A stretch of 7,591 bases of DNA from Melaminivora alkalimesophila (GTDB lineage Bacteria; Pseudomonadota; Gammaproteobacteria; Burkholderiales; Burkholderiaceae_C), in assembly GCF_000282995.1 (NCBI RefSeq), contig NZ_ALEE01000547.1, positions 1-7,591 on the forward strand, given 5' to 3'. This document shows, in pieces, positions 1-5,358 of the stretch (its first letter is position 1; each line of letters opens with the position of its first letter). The notes below the pieces were generated by a model. It searched no databases, had not been told where the DNA came from, and saw only the letters and a program-made list of their open reading frames with translations. The position numbers and the translations under genes are program-made.

Positions 1-78
1 CCCGCCGCAATGGCGGGGCGCCCGTCCCGTCGGGAAAACCAACGAAAAACGATCCGGCACCGGGCAACGGCCGGCCGT

Positions 79-101
79 GCGCCGCGCCCAACGCGCGGCG
101 C
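79..101. other. Strong GC-only hairpin in left-hand non-coding DNA
   Basis: A perfect 9-bp inverted repeat (79-87 with 93-101, loop CCAAC) is enclosed by a second 7-bp pairing of 71-77 with 116-122. A further 6-bp repeat, CCCGCC/GGCGGG, lies at 1-6 and 12-17. These lie downstream of the small minus-strand gene at 168-389, so they could stop its transcription. No T-run follows on either strand, so a classical intrinsic terminator is not shown. GC-rich DNA forms such pairings readily by chance. The rest of 1-167 holds nothing I can identify. Confidence 0.25.
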
Positions 102-167
102 CGGCTCCCGGCGTCCGGCCGGGCTCCGGAGGAAAGGCCGCTGCGGCGTGGACCGCAGCCCTGACCG

Positions 168-389
168 TCAGCGCAGGCCGTCGCGCTGTGCGGTGGCCTG
201 GCCGCTGCCGCCGCTCATGCTCAGGAAGCTGCGGATGCGGTGCGTGGGCCAAGCGGTGCGCGCATCGAGCTCGAGCGCCTGGTCCAGGGGCGAGGTCGGC
301 GGCTGCACGCCGGCGCCATGGCGTGGCGCATCGAATGCCGACCCTTGGGAGGGCAAGCGGCGCGCGAGGCGAAACCAGAAAACGGGCAT
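168..389 (-). CDS. Small hypothetical protein, 73 aa
   Basis: I do not recognise this protein. The start at 389 has a good Shine-Dalgarno, AGGAG, six bases upstream of the ATG, which is the main reason to believe it. The reading frame has third positions rich in G and C like the neighbouring real genes. The predicted product begins MPVFWFRLARRLPSQG and is Arg/Ala/Pro-rich, with no signal peptide, no clear membrane segment and no known motif. A promoter on the same strand (693-721) lies about 300 bases upstream with no other convincing gene between. The frame stays open far upstream, through the phosphatase gene in the wrong frame, but that extension reads as non-protein low-complexity sequence. 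It could also be a chance frame in GC-rich DNA. Confidence 0.45.
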   Translation of the reverse strand: MPVFWFRLARRLPSQGSAFDAPRHGAGVQPPTSPLDQALELDARTAWPTHRIRSFLSMSGGSGQATAQRDGLR

Positions 390-690
390 GGCAGACTCCT
401 GTGCTGGCACGGGAGGAGCCACGTAGCGGCACGCATCAAACGCCGCCCGGCCACGCCATGCGGCGGTCCACACGGCAGCGGCGAGCGGGCTCGCAGCGAA
501 TGCAAGGCAACGGAGAAACGGTTGCGACACGGCAATGGGGCGGGAAGCTGGGGCTGCCGGCCCGCCCCGTGCCTGGATCGCACCTGGGCGGAGTCGGTCA
601 GTCGGCCAGCAGCGCTGCCATTGCGGCGCGCCTTGCATCGCTGGTTGAACTGGCACTGTCCACGTGGGGACTCCGGAAATGACGAAGCCG
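390..690 (-). other. Approximately 300-nt leader or intergenic stretch without a convincing gene
   Basis: This stretch lies between the minus-strand promoter at 693-721 and the small gene starting at 389. Open frames cross it on both strands, but none has a good start signal or reads like a protein. As transcribed it contains several partial self-complementary segments, for example GCCAG near 650 against CTGGC near 605, and the octamer TGCCGTGT twice (near 530 and 475). It is either a long 5' leader of the small gene or a small RNA. I recognise no known RNA family. Confidence 0.35.
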
Positions 691-692
691 CT

Positions 693-721
693 ATTGTGGC
701 AAAAAAACGTCAGGAAGTCAA
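693..721 (-). promoter_or_regulatory. Sigma70-type promoter, minus strand
   Basis: Read on the minus strand, TTGACT (721-716, 5 of 6 matches to TTGACA) is followed by exactly 17 bases including a run of seven T, then CACAAT (698-693, 4 of 6 matches to TATAAT). Transcription would start near 686 and run towards the small gene at 389. A 10-bp palindrome, CAAGGCCTTG (719-728), overlaps the -35 box and could be an operator, but this is weak. This is the best promoter match I see in the window. Confidence 0.6.
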
Positions 722-781
722 GGCCTTGCCGGGACCCGCGGCGCGGGCCGGAGCGCTGGGCCAGTCTCCCGGCGCGCCGGC

Positions 782-1453
782 TCAGGACAGCCGCTCGTCG
801 CGGCTGCTGCCCTCCAGGTGCCGTACGTCGCACCAGCCCACCAGCGCCAGGCCCCCGGGCGTCCACAGCAGCCGGTTGATCGCCGCGTTCGCGAGGGGCC
901 AGCTGCGCGGTGCCTGCAGCCCCTGGCGGGTGGCGAGGCGGTACAGCACGTCCATCACCCCGCCGTGCGCCACCAGCACGATCTGCCCGCCGCCATGGCC
1001 CGAGGCGAGGCGCCCCACCACCTCGGCGATGCGCGTGCTCAAGGCCACGAGCGATTCGCCCCCGCCTTCCGGGGCGTACTCCGGATCGCGCTTGCGCCAG
1101 CGCAGCGCGTCCTGCGGCGCTTCCTGCTCGACCTGCCGGAAGGTGCGCCCCTCGAAGCGCCCGAAGCTGCGCTCGCGCAGGCCCGGCTCCGCGCGCAGGG
1201 GCGCGCCGGTCGCCACGGCCACTGCCTGCGCCGTGGCCCAGGCGCGCTGCAGGTCGCTGCTGTAGATCGCGGCGATGTCCTCGCCAGCCAGGGCACGCGC
1301 GGTCTGGCGCGCCTGCCACAGGCCGATGTCGTTCAGGCCGATGTCGAGGTGGCCCTGGATGCGGCCGTCCACGTTCCAGGCGGTCTCGCCGTGGCGGATG
1401 GCGATGATGCGGGTGGCTTCCGGCATCGAAGCGGGGAAAGGCTCTGTGGCCAT
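782..1453 (-). CDS. Histidine phosphatase family protein (phosphoglycerate-mutase-like), 223 aa
   Basis: This is a cytoplasmic member of the histidine phosphatase superfamily, the branch often labelled GpmB, CobC or PhoE. These enzymes remove phosphate from small molecules through a phospho-histidine; the substrate here cannot be told from sequence. The signature RHGET gives nucleophile His21. Arg70 lies in SSDLQRAWATA, Glu94 in LRERSFGRFEG, and the second catalytic His163 in VAHGG. Length is normal for the family. I chose the ATG at 1453; the ATG at 1426, nine residues later, is equally possible because neither has a strong ribosome site directly before it. The strong AAGGAG upstream instead serves a five-codon minicistron (1458-1475) that ends four bases before this start. 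The gene has the same orientation as the folB-ttcA-lipoprotein run and may once have been its last member. Confidence 0.93.
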   Translation of the reverse strand: MATEPFPASMPEATRIIAIRHGETAWNVDGRIQGHLDIGLNDIGLWQARQTARALAGEDIAAIYSSDLQRAWATAQAVAVATGAPLRAEPGLRERSFGRFEGRTFRQVEQEAPQDALRWRKRDPEYAPEGGGESLVALSTRIAEVVGRLASGHGGGQIVLVAHGGVMDVLYRLATRQGLQAPRSWPLANAAINRLLWTPGGLALVGWCDVRHLEGSSRDERLS

Positions 1454-1457
1454 CTGC

Positions 1458-1475
1458 TCATTGTGGCTGCTGCAT
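1458..1475 (-). CDS. Five-codon upstream minicistron (MQQPQ) before the phosphatase
   Basis: On the minus strand AAGGAG is followed eight bases later by ATG CAG CAG CCA CAA TGA. The TGA lies four bases before the phosphatase ATG at 1453 and is out of frame with it. Ribosomes loading at the strong site would finish here and could restart on the phosphatase, giving translational coupling. Alternatively the ATG at 1475 was the original start and a small indel shifted the frame. No protein evidence can be given for such a short frame. Confidence 0.25.
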   Translation of the reverse strand: MQQPQ

Positions 1476-1479
1476 AGAA

Positions 1480-1495
1480 GAGTCTCCTTAGACTC
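1480..1495. repeat. 16-bp inverted repeat carrying the phosphatase-side ribosome site
   Basis: GAGTCT (1480-1485) and AGACTC (1490-1495) are perfect complements around the loop CCTT. On the minus strand the AAGGAG ribosome site lies in the loop and the 3' arm, so a folded transcript would partly hide it. IS30-family elements are known to prefer palindromic targets, so this could also mark the original insertion point. Both readings are inference. Confidence 0.4.
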
Positions 1496-1506
1496 AACGT
1501 CCAAGC

Positions 1507-1532
1507 GCAACGCCCCCATATCAGGGCGTTGC
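1507..1532. repeat. 9-bp inverted repeat directly before the IS30 transposase start
   Basis: GCAACGCCC (1507-1515) and GGGCGTTGC (1524-1532) pair perfectly around the loop CCATATCA. The right arm ends one base before the transposase ATG. A transcript reaching this ATG from outside would fold the start region into the hairpin, a known way by which insertion sequences limit translation from external promoters. It may alternatively contain part of the left end of the IS. I could not find a matching inverted copy at the right side. Confidence 0.45.
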
Positions 1533-1533
1533 C

Positions 1534-2616
1534 ATGTCCAGAACCTACCATCACCTGAGTTCCGAGGATCGCGCCGTGATCATGATCGAGCGCCAGAGCG
1601 GCAGCAACCTGCGTTCGATTGCGCGCCGCTTGGGCCGTTCGCCATCCACGCTATCGCGTGAGCTGCAGCGGGCAGGACCCGGGGCTTACGACGCGACGCG
1701 CGCCGCCCAGGGCTATCGCGAGCGCCGCAGCGCCAGTCGTCGTCCACGTTTGCTGCTCCCAGGCACTGCGCTGCACCAGCACGTGCGCCACCGACTGATC
1801 TTTTGCCGCTGATCGCCGCAAGAGATTGCCGCCAGACTGCGGCAAATACCCGACGCCACACGCCCTGGCCTGGTCTCCCACGAGACGATCTACACGACGA
1901 TCTACGCACAGCCGCACGGCGCGCTCAAGCTGGACATGAGCGCCGCGCTGCGCCAGGCGAAGCCATCGCGGGGGCGGCGTCGAACAACTGCCGCGGCCAG
2001 GAGCTTCGTGCCCGAGGCGTTGCGGATCCAGAACCGTTCGGAGCGCATCGAGCACCGTTTGCTGCCCGGGCACGGGGAGGGCGACTTCATCAAGGGGGCC
2101 TACCACCGCTCCGCGGTGGGCGTGCTGGTGGAGCGCAAGACGCGCTTCGTGGTGCTGTGCCACATGGATGGCTGCACGGCGACGGATGCCGTGGAAGGCT
2201 TCAGCCGCCAGATGAAGAAGCTGCCGGCCTTCCTGCGCGAGAGCCTGGCCCGCGACCGCGGCAGCGAAATGGCCCACTTCGAGGAACTGAGCCGACGGCT
2301 GAAGATGGACAGCTGGTTTTGCGATCCGCATGCACCTTGGCAGCGCGGAAGCGACGAGAACACCAATGGCTTGCTGCGCCAGTTCCTGCCCAAGGGCAGC
2401 GACCTGTCCACCATCAGCCAGACGCTGCTCAACGATATCGCCCGCCCGCTCAACGGCCAACCGAGGGAACCGCTGGGATGGAACCGCCCCGGCGTCCCGC
2501 CCGCGCCTAAGGCGCTCCTCGGCTGGGGGCGCTGCACCCCCCAGTCCCCAGTGGCTTCGCCCCCTGTGCGCCCTTCGGCGCACGGCTCCCCTCACTGTTC
2601 ATCAAGTGAGGAGTAG
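1534..2616 (+). pseudogene. IS30-family transposase, inactivated by an in-frame TGA
   Basis: The frame encodes an IS30-family DDE transposase. Residues 1-48 (MSRTYHHLSSEDRAVIMIER onward) form the N-terminal helix-turn-helix, with RSIARRLGRSPSTLSREL clearly visible. At 1810-1812 a TGA interrupts CR-stop-SPQEIAARLR, where family members as I recall them have Trp (TGG), so one base change explains it. Downstream the same frame continues: Asp184 (HGEGDF), Asp241 (DRGSE) and Glu275 (DENTNGLLRQF) are the expected catalytic triad. Gly181 replaces the Trp usual in GHWEGD. After Trp316 (2481) the sequence no longer resembles the family, so about the last 20 residues seem lost or replaced. Only a 92-residue DNA-binding fragment should be made, plus perhaps a product restarted at 1936. 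It is divergent from the phosphatase. Confidence 0.88.
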
Positions 2617-2641
2617 GCAAACGGCAGGACCGAAGGGCGCA
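2567..2641. repeat. Nested inverted repeats around the end of the IS30 frame
   Basis: An outer 12-bp perfect repeat pairs TGCGCCCTTCGG (2567-2578) with CCGAAGGGCGCA (2630-2641). Inside it CCTCACT (2590-2596) pairs with AGTGAGG (2605-2611) around the loop GTTCATCA. The left arm can also fold on itself (GTGCGCC 2566-2572 with GGCGCAC 2577-2583). The in-frame stop of the transposase pseudogene (2614-2616) lies within the structure. It does not match integron attC core sites that I know. It could be a remnant of a transposon end, a terminator or a repeat family; the role is unknown. Confidence 0.5.
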
Positions 2642-2784
2642 GCGTGGCGCCTATTCGGCCGCTGGAGCGGCTTCGTCGCTTTGGGAAAGGGGGAAGGGTG
2701 GGTCAACCGCTTTGGCGGCTTTACAGGCCTTTTCTGGAAGCGGAAAAATCGCATGGCACGTAGGGCACACCGAAGTACTTCCCG
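2617..2784. other. Intergenic DNA between the IS30 remnant and the toxin-antitoxin operator
   Basis: No gene can be supported here. On the minus strand, a frame ending at TAG 2651-2653 reads VCPTCHAIFPLPEK followed by an Ala/Pro/Glu-rich tail. This resembles the C-terminal end of a cysteine-containing protein, so it might be a fragment cut off by the arrival of the toxin-antitoxin module. It has no credible start, because its upstream part runs through the palindrome at 2785-2808. No clear -35 box for the toxin promoter is visible. Confidence 0.3.
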
Positions 2785-2808
2785 GAGTATACAAAATTTT
2801 GTATACTC
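2785..2808 (+). promoter_or_regulatory. Perfect 24-bp palindrome: likely operator and core promoter of the toxin-antitoxin operon
   Basis: The half-site GAGTATACAAAA (2785-2796) is followed with no gap by its exact complement TTTTGTATACTC (2797-2808). Toxin-antitoxin operons are generally autorepressed by the antitoxin, and a palindrome immediately before the first gene is where such an operator is expected. Its right half contains TATACT (2802-2807), a 5-of-6 match to the -10 box. Transcription would then begin at or within a base or two of the toxin ATG at 2814, and there is no ribosome site, so the message may be leaderless. The DNA here is far more AT-rich than its surroundings. Confidence 0.75.
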
Positions 2809-2813
2809 TCCGC

Positions 2814-3152
2814 ATGTCCGTCCCCAAGCCCATCGAGTTCCGGGGCAGCGCCCTTGATGACCTGCGTGCCTTTCCCCTTGCGGCGAGGCGTGAGGCTGGG
2901 CATCAGATTGACCGAGTGCAGCACGGCCAGGAGCCGGACGACTGGAAGCCCATGGCTACGGTGGGCCAGGGCGTGAAAGAGATTCGGATTCGGGATGCTG
3001 CTGGGGCGTTTCGGGTGATCTACGTCGCCAAGTTTGCGGATGCTGTCTATGTGCTGCACTGCTTCAAGAAGAAGACGGAGAAGACCAGCAAGGCCGATCT
3101 GGACCTGGCCGCAAAGCGGTATCGTGATTTAGTGAAGGAGCTAGCCCAATGA
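2814..3152 (+). CDS. RelE/ParE-superfamily toxin, HigB-like (phage Gp49-like family), 112 aa
   Basis: This is the likely toxin of a type II toxin-antitoxin pair. Relatives are ribosome-dependent mRNA endonucleases held inactive by the partner antitoxin; that activity is known for the family, not shown here. The typical pattern is present in order: DDWKPM (42-47), GVKEIRIRD (53-61), GAFRVIYVAKF (64-74), VYVLHCFKKKTEKTS (78-92) and a C-terminal helix with LAAKRYRDLVKEL. The ATG at 2814 is chosen because the family pattern begins immediately after it and the 24-bp palindrome lies just upstream. The frame continues open further left, but that extension translates the operator. The stop overlaps the antitoxin start (ATGA, 3149-3152). 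Toxin-first order is that of higBA rather than relBE. It seems intact. Confidence 0.9.
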   Translation: MSVPKPIEFRGSALDDLRAFPLAARREAGHQIDRVQHGQEPDDWKPMATVGQGVKEIRIRDAAGAFRVIYVAKFADAVYVLHCFKKKTEKTSKADLDLAAKRYRDLVKELAQ

Positions 3153-3430
3153 GCAACCAACGATTTGCCAGCGTCTGGGATGCCATCGAGGACACCCCGG
3201 AAGAAGCGGAGAACATGAAGCTGCGTTCCGCCCTCATGACGGCGCTCAAGAACCACTTGGCGCGCGCTGAAGTGACCCAGGCGCAGGCCGCCAAGCTGCT
3301 TGGCGTGACCCAGCCGCGAGTGTCTGACCTGATGCGAGGCAAGATCAACCTGTTCGGCTTGGATGCGCTGGTGAACATGGCAGCGGCTGCTGGCCTGCAC
3401 GTTGAAATGCGCGTGCTTGAAGTCGCCTGA
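3149..3430 (+). CDS. XRE-type antitoxin with helix-turn-helix, HigA-like, 93 aa
   Basis: This is the predicted antitoxin that binds the toxin encoded just upstream and represses the operon. A canonical helix-turn-helix lies at residues 43-65, TQAQAAKLLGVTQPRVSDLM, in the layout of small XRE antitoxins (the HTH_37 group, which usually partners Gp49-like toxins). The acidic N-terminal segment (DAIEDTPEEAENMK) is typical of the partner-binding end. The ATG is preceded by AAGGAG eight bases upstream (3135-3140) and overlaps the toxin stop by ATGA, so translation should be coupled. The 24-bp palindrome at 2785-2808 is the natural operator. The protein has normal length and no damage, so the pair is probably functional. 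Confidence 0.92.
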   Translation: MSNQRFASVWDAIEDTPEEAENMKLRSALMTALKNHLARAEVTQAQAAKLLGVTQPRVSDLMRGKINLFGLDALVNMAAAAGLHVEMRVLEVA

Positions 3431-3665
3431 GCTTCAGGAAGCCAACCGTGCCGCAAGGCCGCGCCATGACCGGCTCGGTTGTGCCCACTGTCCAAGACGC
3501 AGCGCAGCAAGCCACAGCGCAGGCCGAAGTGCTCCTGGCCGATCAAGATCGACTGGCCAAGGCCAAGGCCAAGGCTTTGCTGCTTCATGGGGCGTATCGT
3601 CTCAGCTGTGTGATCAGGGCGCTAGCACGGGCGCGGCGGATTTCATGCAGAGGTTCCTTAGCTCC
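3431..3665. other. Non-coding stretch between the antitoxin and the DUF4136 gene
   Basis: No gene is convincing here. A plus-strand frame starting at ATG 3466 reads MTGSVVPTVQDAAQQATAQA and then an Ala/Lys-rich segment; it runs antisense into the lipoprotein gene, has no ribosome site and is probably chance. The hexamer GGCCAA is repeated three times in tandem (3555-3572). On the minus strand, after the lipoprotein stop, AAGGA is followed eight bases on by a ten-codon frame, MKSAAPVLAP (3646-3614), which looks like the beginning of a gene that was cut. GCTT/AAGC pairing right after the antitoxin stop is too short for a terminator. Confidence 0.35.
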
Positions 3666-4295
3666 TCAGCGCGGCGGCACGACTTCTGTGCGCACCCGGC
3701 GCGCGCCCTGTGGCGGCTGCGGAAAGCCGCTCAGCGCCTGGTCGAACAGCACGCCATAGATGGCGGGGTCGCTGGTCCAGACGTCCTCGTAGAGCGCGGA
3801 TGTCTCGTAGACCACCTGGCCGCTGGCGGCGTCGCGCAGCACCAGGCTGACCCGGCGGTGGTGGAGCGTGGGCGGCCCGTCCATCAGCCAGCCGCCGCCC
3901 AGGCCCACGCCGAAGTGCGGCCCGCCCCAGCCCAGGCCCCAGCCAAAGCGGCCGTAGAACGGGTCGGTGGCGTAGTAGGGCCAGTGGTAGGGCACGGCAT
4001 AACCCCCTTCGGCGCTGATCTGCGCCACCAGGCGCGCGTTCGCCTCGTCGCGGCGCAGCCCCACGCGCGCCAACGCCCGCTCGGCCTCGGCCTCGATGGC
4101 GGCAAAGGACGCGGACTGCGCCTGCTGCGACGGCAGGCGCTCGAAGCGGTAGGTGGGCGGGTTCGGCAGCGCGCTGAGCGTGGAATAGCTCTGCACGTCG
4201 CTTTGCACCAGCCGCGGGCCGGCGCAGGCGGTCAGCAGCGCGGCGGCGCAGGCGACCAGGGCGAAGGAAGCAAGGCGGCGCAGTAGGCAAGGCAT
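3666..4295 (-). CDS. DUF4136-type lipoprotein, 209 aa
   Basis: This is a predicted lipid-anchored envelope protein of unknown function. The N-terminus has two Arg, a hydrophobic stretch and the lipobox LTAC, with Cys24 as the lipidated residue after signal peptidase II cleavage. The mature part follows the DUF4136 plan: DVQSYSTL (33-40), PPTYRFERLPSQQ (46-58), a helical region with AEAERALARVGL (69-80), a Gly/aromatic-rich section with FGWGLGWGGPHFGVGLGGGW (117-136), then LVLRDAASGQVVYETSALYE (151-170) near the end. The ATG at 4295 has AAGGAG six bases before it, which fixes the start although the frame is open far upstream through ttcA. It starts 98 bases after the ttcA stop and is probably co-transcribed, though a separate promoter in that gap cannot be excluded. 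No damage is seen. Confidence 0.9.
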   Translation of the reverse strand: MPCLLRRLASFALVACAAALLTACAGPRLVQSDVQSYSTLSALPNPPTYRFERLPSQQAQSASFAAIEAEAERALARVGLRRDEANARLVAQISAEGGYAVPYHWPYYATDPFYGRFGWGLGWGGPHFGVGLGGGWLMDGPPTLHHRRVSLVLRDAASGQVVYETSALYEDVWTSDPAIYGVLFDQALSGFPQPPQGARRVRTEVVPPR

Positions 4296-4393
4296 GGCGG
4301 GCTCCTTTGGCGCCGATGCTAGCGGGTGCGGGCGCGGGGCGGCGCCAGACGGGGCGCCATGCCCCTGTCCGCCCCTGGCGCGGGGCGCGGCGC

Positions 4394-5350
4394 TCAACCC
4401 AGCCGGATCACCTGCATCCCGGGCAGGCCGGGCGGCGCCACCGGGAATTCCTCGTGGTCGAAGGCGGTGTCGCCCTCCGGGTCGGCGATGCCGGTGGCGC
4501 GGGCGTTCTGGAAGTCGTGCAGCTTCGGGTCCATCAGGTGCGAGGTCACCACGTGGCCCATGGCGCGCAGCATGCTCTCGATGCGCCCCGGGAATTTCCG
4601 GTCCCACTCGCGCAGCATCTCGTTCACGGCCACGCGCTGCAGCCCGTCTTGGCTGCCGCACAGGTTGCAGGGAATGATCGGGAACTGCTGGTACTGCGCC
4701 CAGCGCGCCGTGTCCTTCTCGGGCACGTAGCACAGCGGGCGGATCACCACGTGGCGGCCGTCGTCGCTCACCAGCTTCGGTGGCATGCCCTTCATGCGCC
4801 CGCCGTAGAACATGTTGAGCATCAGCGTGGCGACGATATCGTCGCGGTGGTGGCCCAGGGCGATCTTCGTCGCGCCCAGTTCGTCCGCCACCTTGTACAG
4901 GATGGCGCGGCGCAGGCGCGAGCACAGGCTGCAGGTGGTCTTGCCCTCGGGCACCACGCGCTTGACGACGCTGTAGGTGTCCTGGGCCTCAATGTGGAAG
5001 TCCACGCCGATGCGCTTGAAATAGTCCGGCAGCACGTGCTCGGGAAAGCCGGGCTGCTTCTGGTCGAGGTTCACGGCGACGATGGAAAACTGCACCGGCG
5101 CGCGCCTTTGCAGCTTGCGCAATATGTCCAGCAGGGTGTAGCTGTCCTTGCCGCCGGACATGCAGACCATGACGCGGTCGCCTTCCTCGATCATGTTGAA
5201 GTCGACGATGGCGCGGCCCATCTCGCGGCACAGGCGCTTTTCCAGCTTGACCTGCTCGCGCTCGATCCTGCGCGTGTCGCCGGCCGGGGTCTCGGCGGCT
5301 TCGGGGCCGCTCCAGGCGGCGGCATCGGGGGTGGGGGTGTGTGCTTGCAT
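4394..5350 (-). CDS. ttcA: tRNA 2-thiocytidine(32) synthetase TtcA, 318 aa
   Basis: TtcA activates C32 of certain tRNAs with ATP and inserts sulfur, giving 2-thiocytidine; it is a cytoplasmic iron-sulfur enzyme. The PP-loop ATP-binding motif SGGKDS is at 65-70. The two cysteine pairs of the family are CSLC (140-143) and CNLC (228-231), and the strongly conserved stretches LGHHRDDI (165-172), [15 protein letters not shown] (179-193) and [10 protein letters not shown] are all present. Length is normal. The start at 5350 is preferred because GGTGAG lies seven bases upstream. An ATG at 5365 overlaps the folB stop and would add five residues. Either way it follows folB at once (8-base gap or overlap), which implies one transcript and coupled translation. 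No function links it to folate, so the grouping is probably operon packing. Confidence 0.97.
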   Translation of the reverse strand: MQAHTPTPDAAAWSGPEAAETPAGDTRRIEREQVKLEKRLCREMGRAIVDFNMIEEGDRVMVCMSGGKDSYTLLDILRKLQRRAPVQFSIVAVNLDQKQPGFPEHVLPDYFKRIGVDFHIEAQDTYSVVKRVVPEGKTTCSLCSRLRRAILYKVADELGATKIALGHHRDDIVATLMLNMFYGGRMKGMPPKLVSDDGRHVVIRPLCYVPEKDTARWAQYQQFPIIPCNLCGSQDGLQRVAVNEMLREWDRKFPGRIESMLRAMGHVVTSHLMDPKLHDFQNARATGIADPEGDTAFDHEEFPVAPPGLPGMQVIRLG

Positions 5351-5358
5351 GCTCGATC

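Larger units (their letters stand above)
1492..3654. mobile_element. Putative inserted accessory block: IS30 remnant plus toxin-antitoxin module
   Basis: The block lies between two genes of one orientation, the phosphatase and the DUF4136 lipoprotein. It contains only accessory-type genes, all on the opposite strand. The DNA around the toxin-antitoxin pair is visibly less GC-rich than the flanks. The heptamer TCCTTAG stands immediately outside both proposed ends (1485-1491 and 3655-3661), as a target-site duplication would. I could not match terminal inverted repeats at these ends, so the block is not a simple intact transposon; it looks like a composite or decayed insertion. The ends are approximate and rest on inference. 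Confidence 0.4.

Noticed and set aside
168..1319. A 383-codon open frame on the minus strand
   Set aside because: It runs antiparallel-frame through the phosphatase, whose catalytic motifs lie in another frame. Most of it is Arg/Ala/Gly-rich shadow; only the last 73 codons, with their own ribosome site, are kept as a possible gene.
1810..1812. TGA read as tryptophan or programmed readthrough
   Set aside because: Other genes here use TGA as their normal stop (phosphatase, both toxin-antitoxin genes, SDR, folB, ttcA, lipoprotein), and the transposase carries further damage, so simple decay is the better reading.
2712..2813. A longer toxin starting at 2712
   Set aside because: The added residues translate the 24-bp palindrome and intergenic DNA; the family match begins just after the ATG at 2814.
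3555..3572. Three tandem GGCCAA units as a possible repeat array or CRISPR
   Set aside because: Too short, no spacers and no repeats of suitable length; it is a simple hexanucleotide run. No CRISPR array is present in the window.
3448..3759. A 103-codon plus-strand frame after the antitoxin
   Set aside because: No ribosome site, no recognisable motif, and its second half is antisense to the lipoprotein gene.
3666..4925. A 419-residue version of the lipoprotein
   Set aside because: The extra N-terminal part is ttcA read in the wrong frame. The ATG at 4295 has AAGGAG and is followed at once by a lipoprotein signal peptide.
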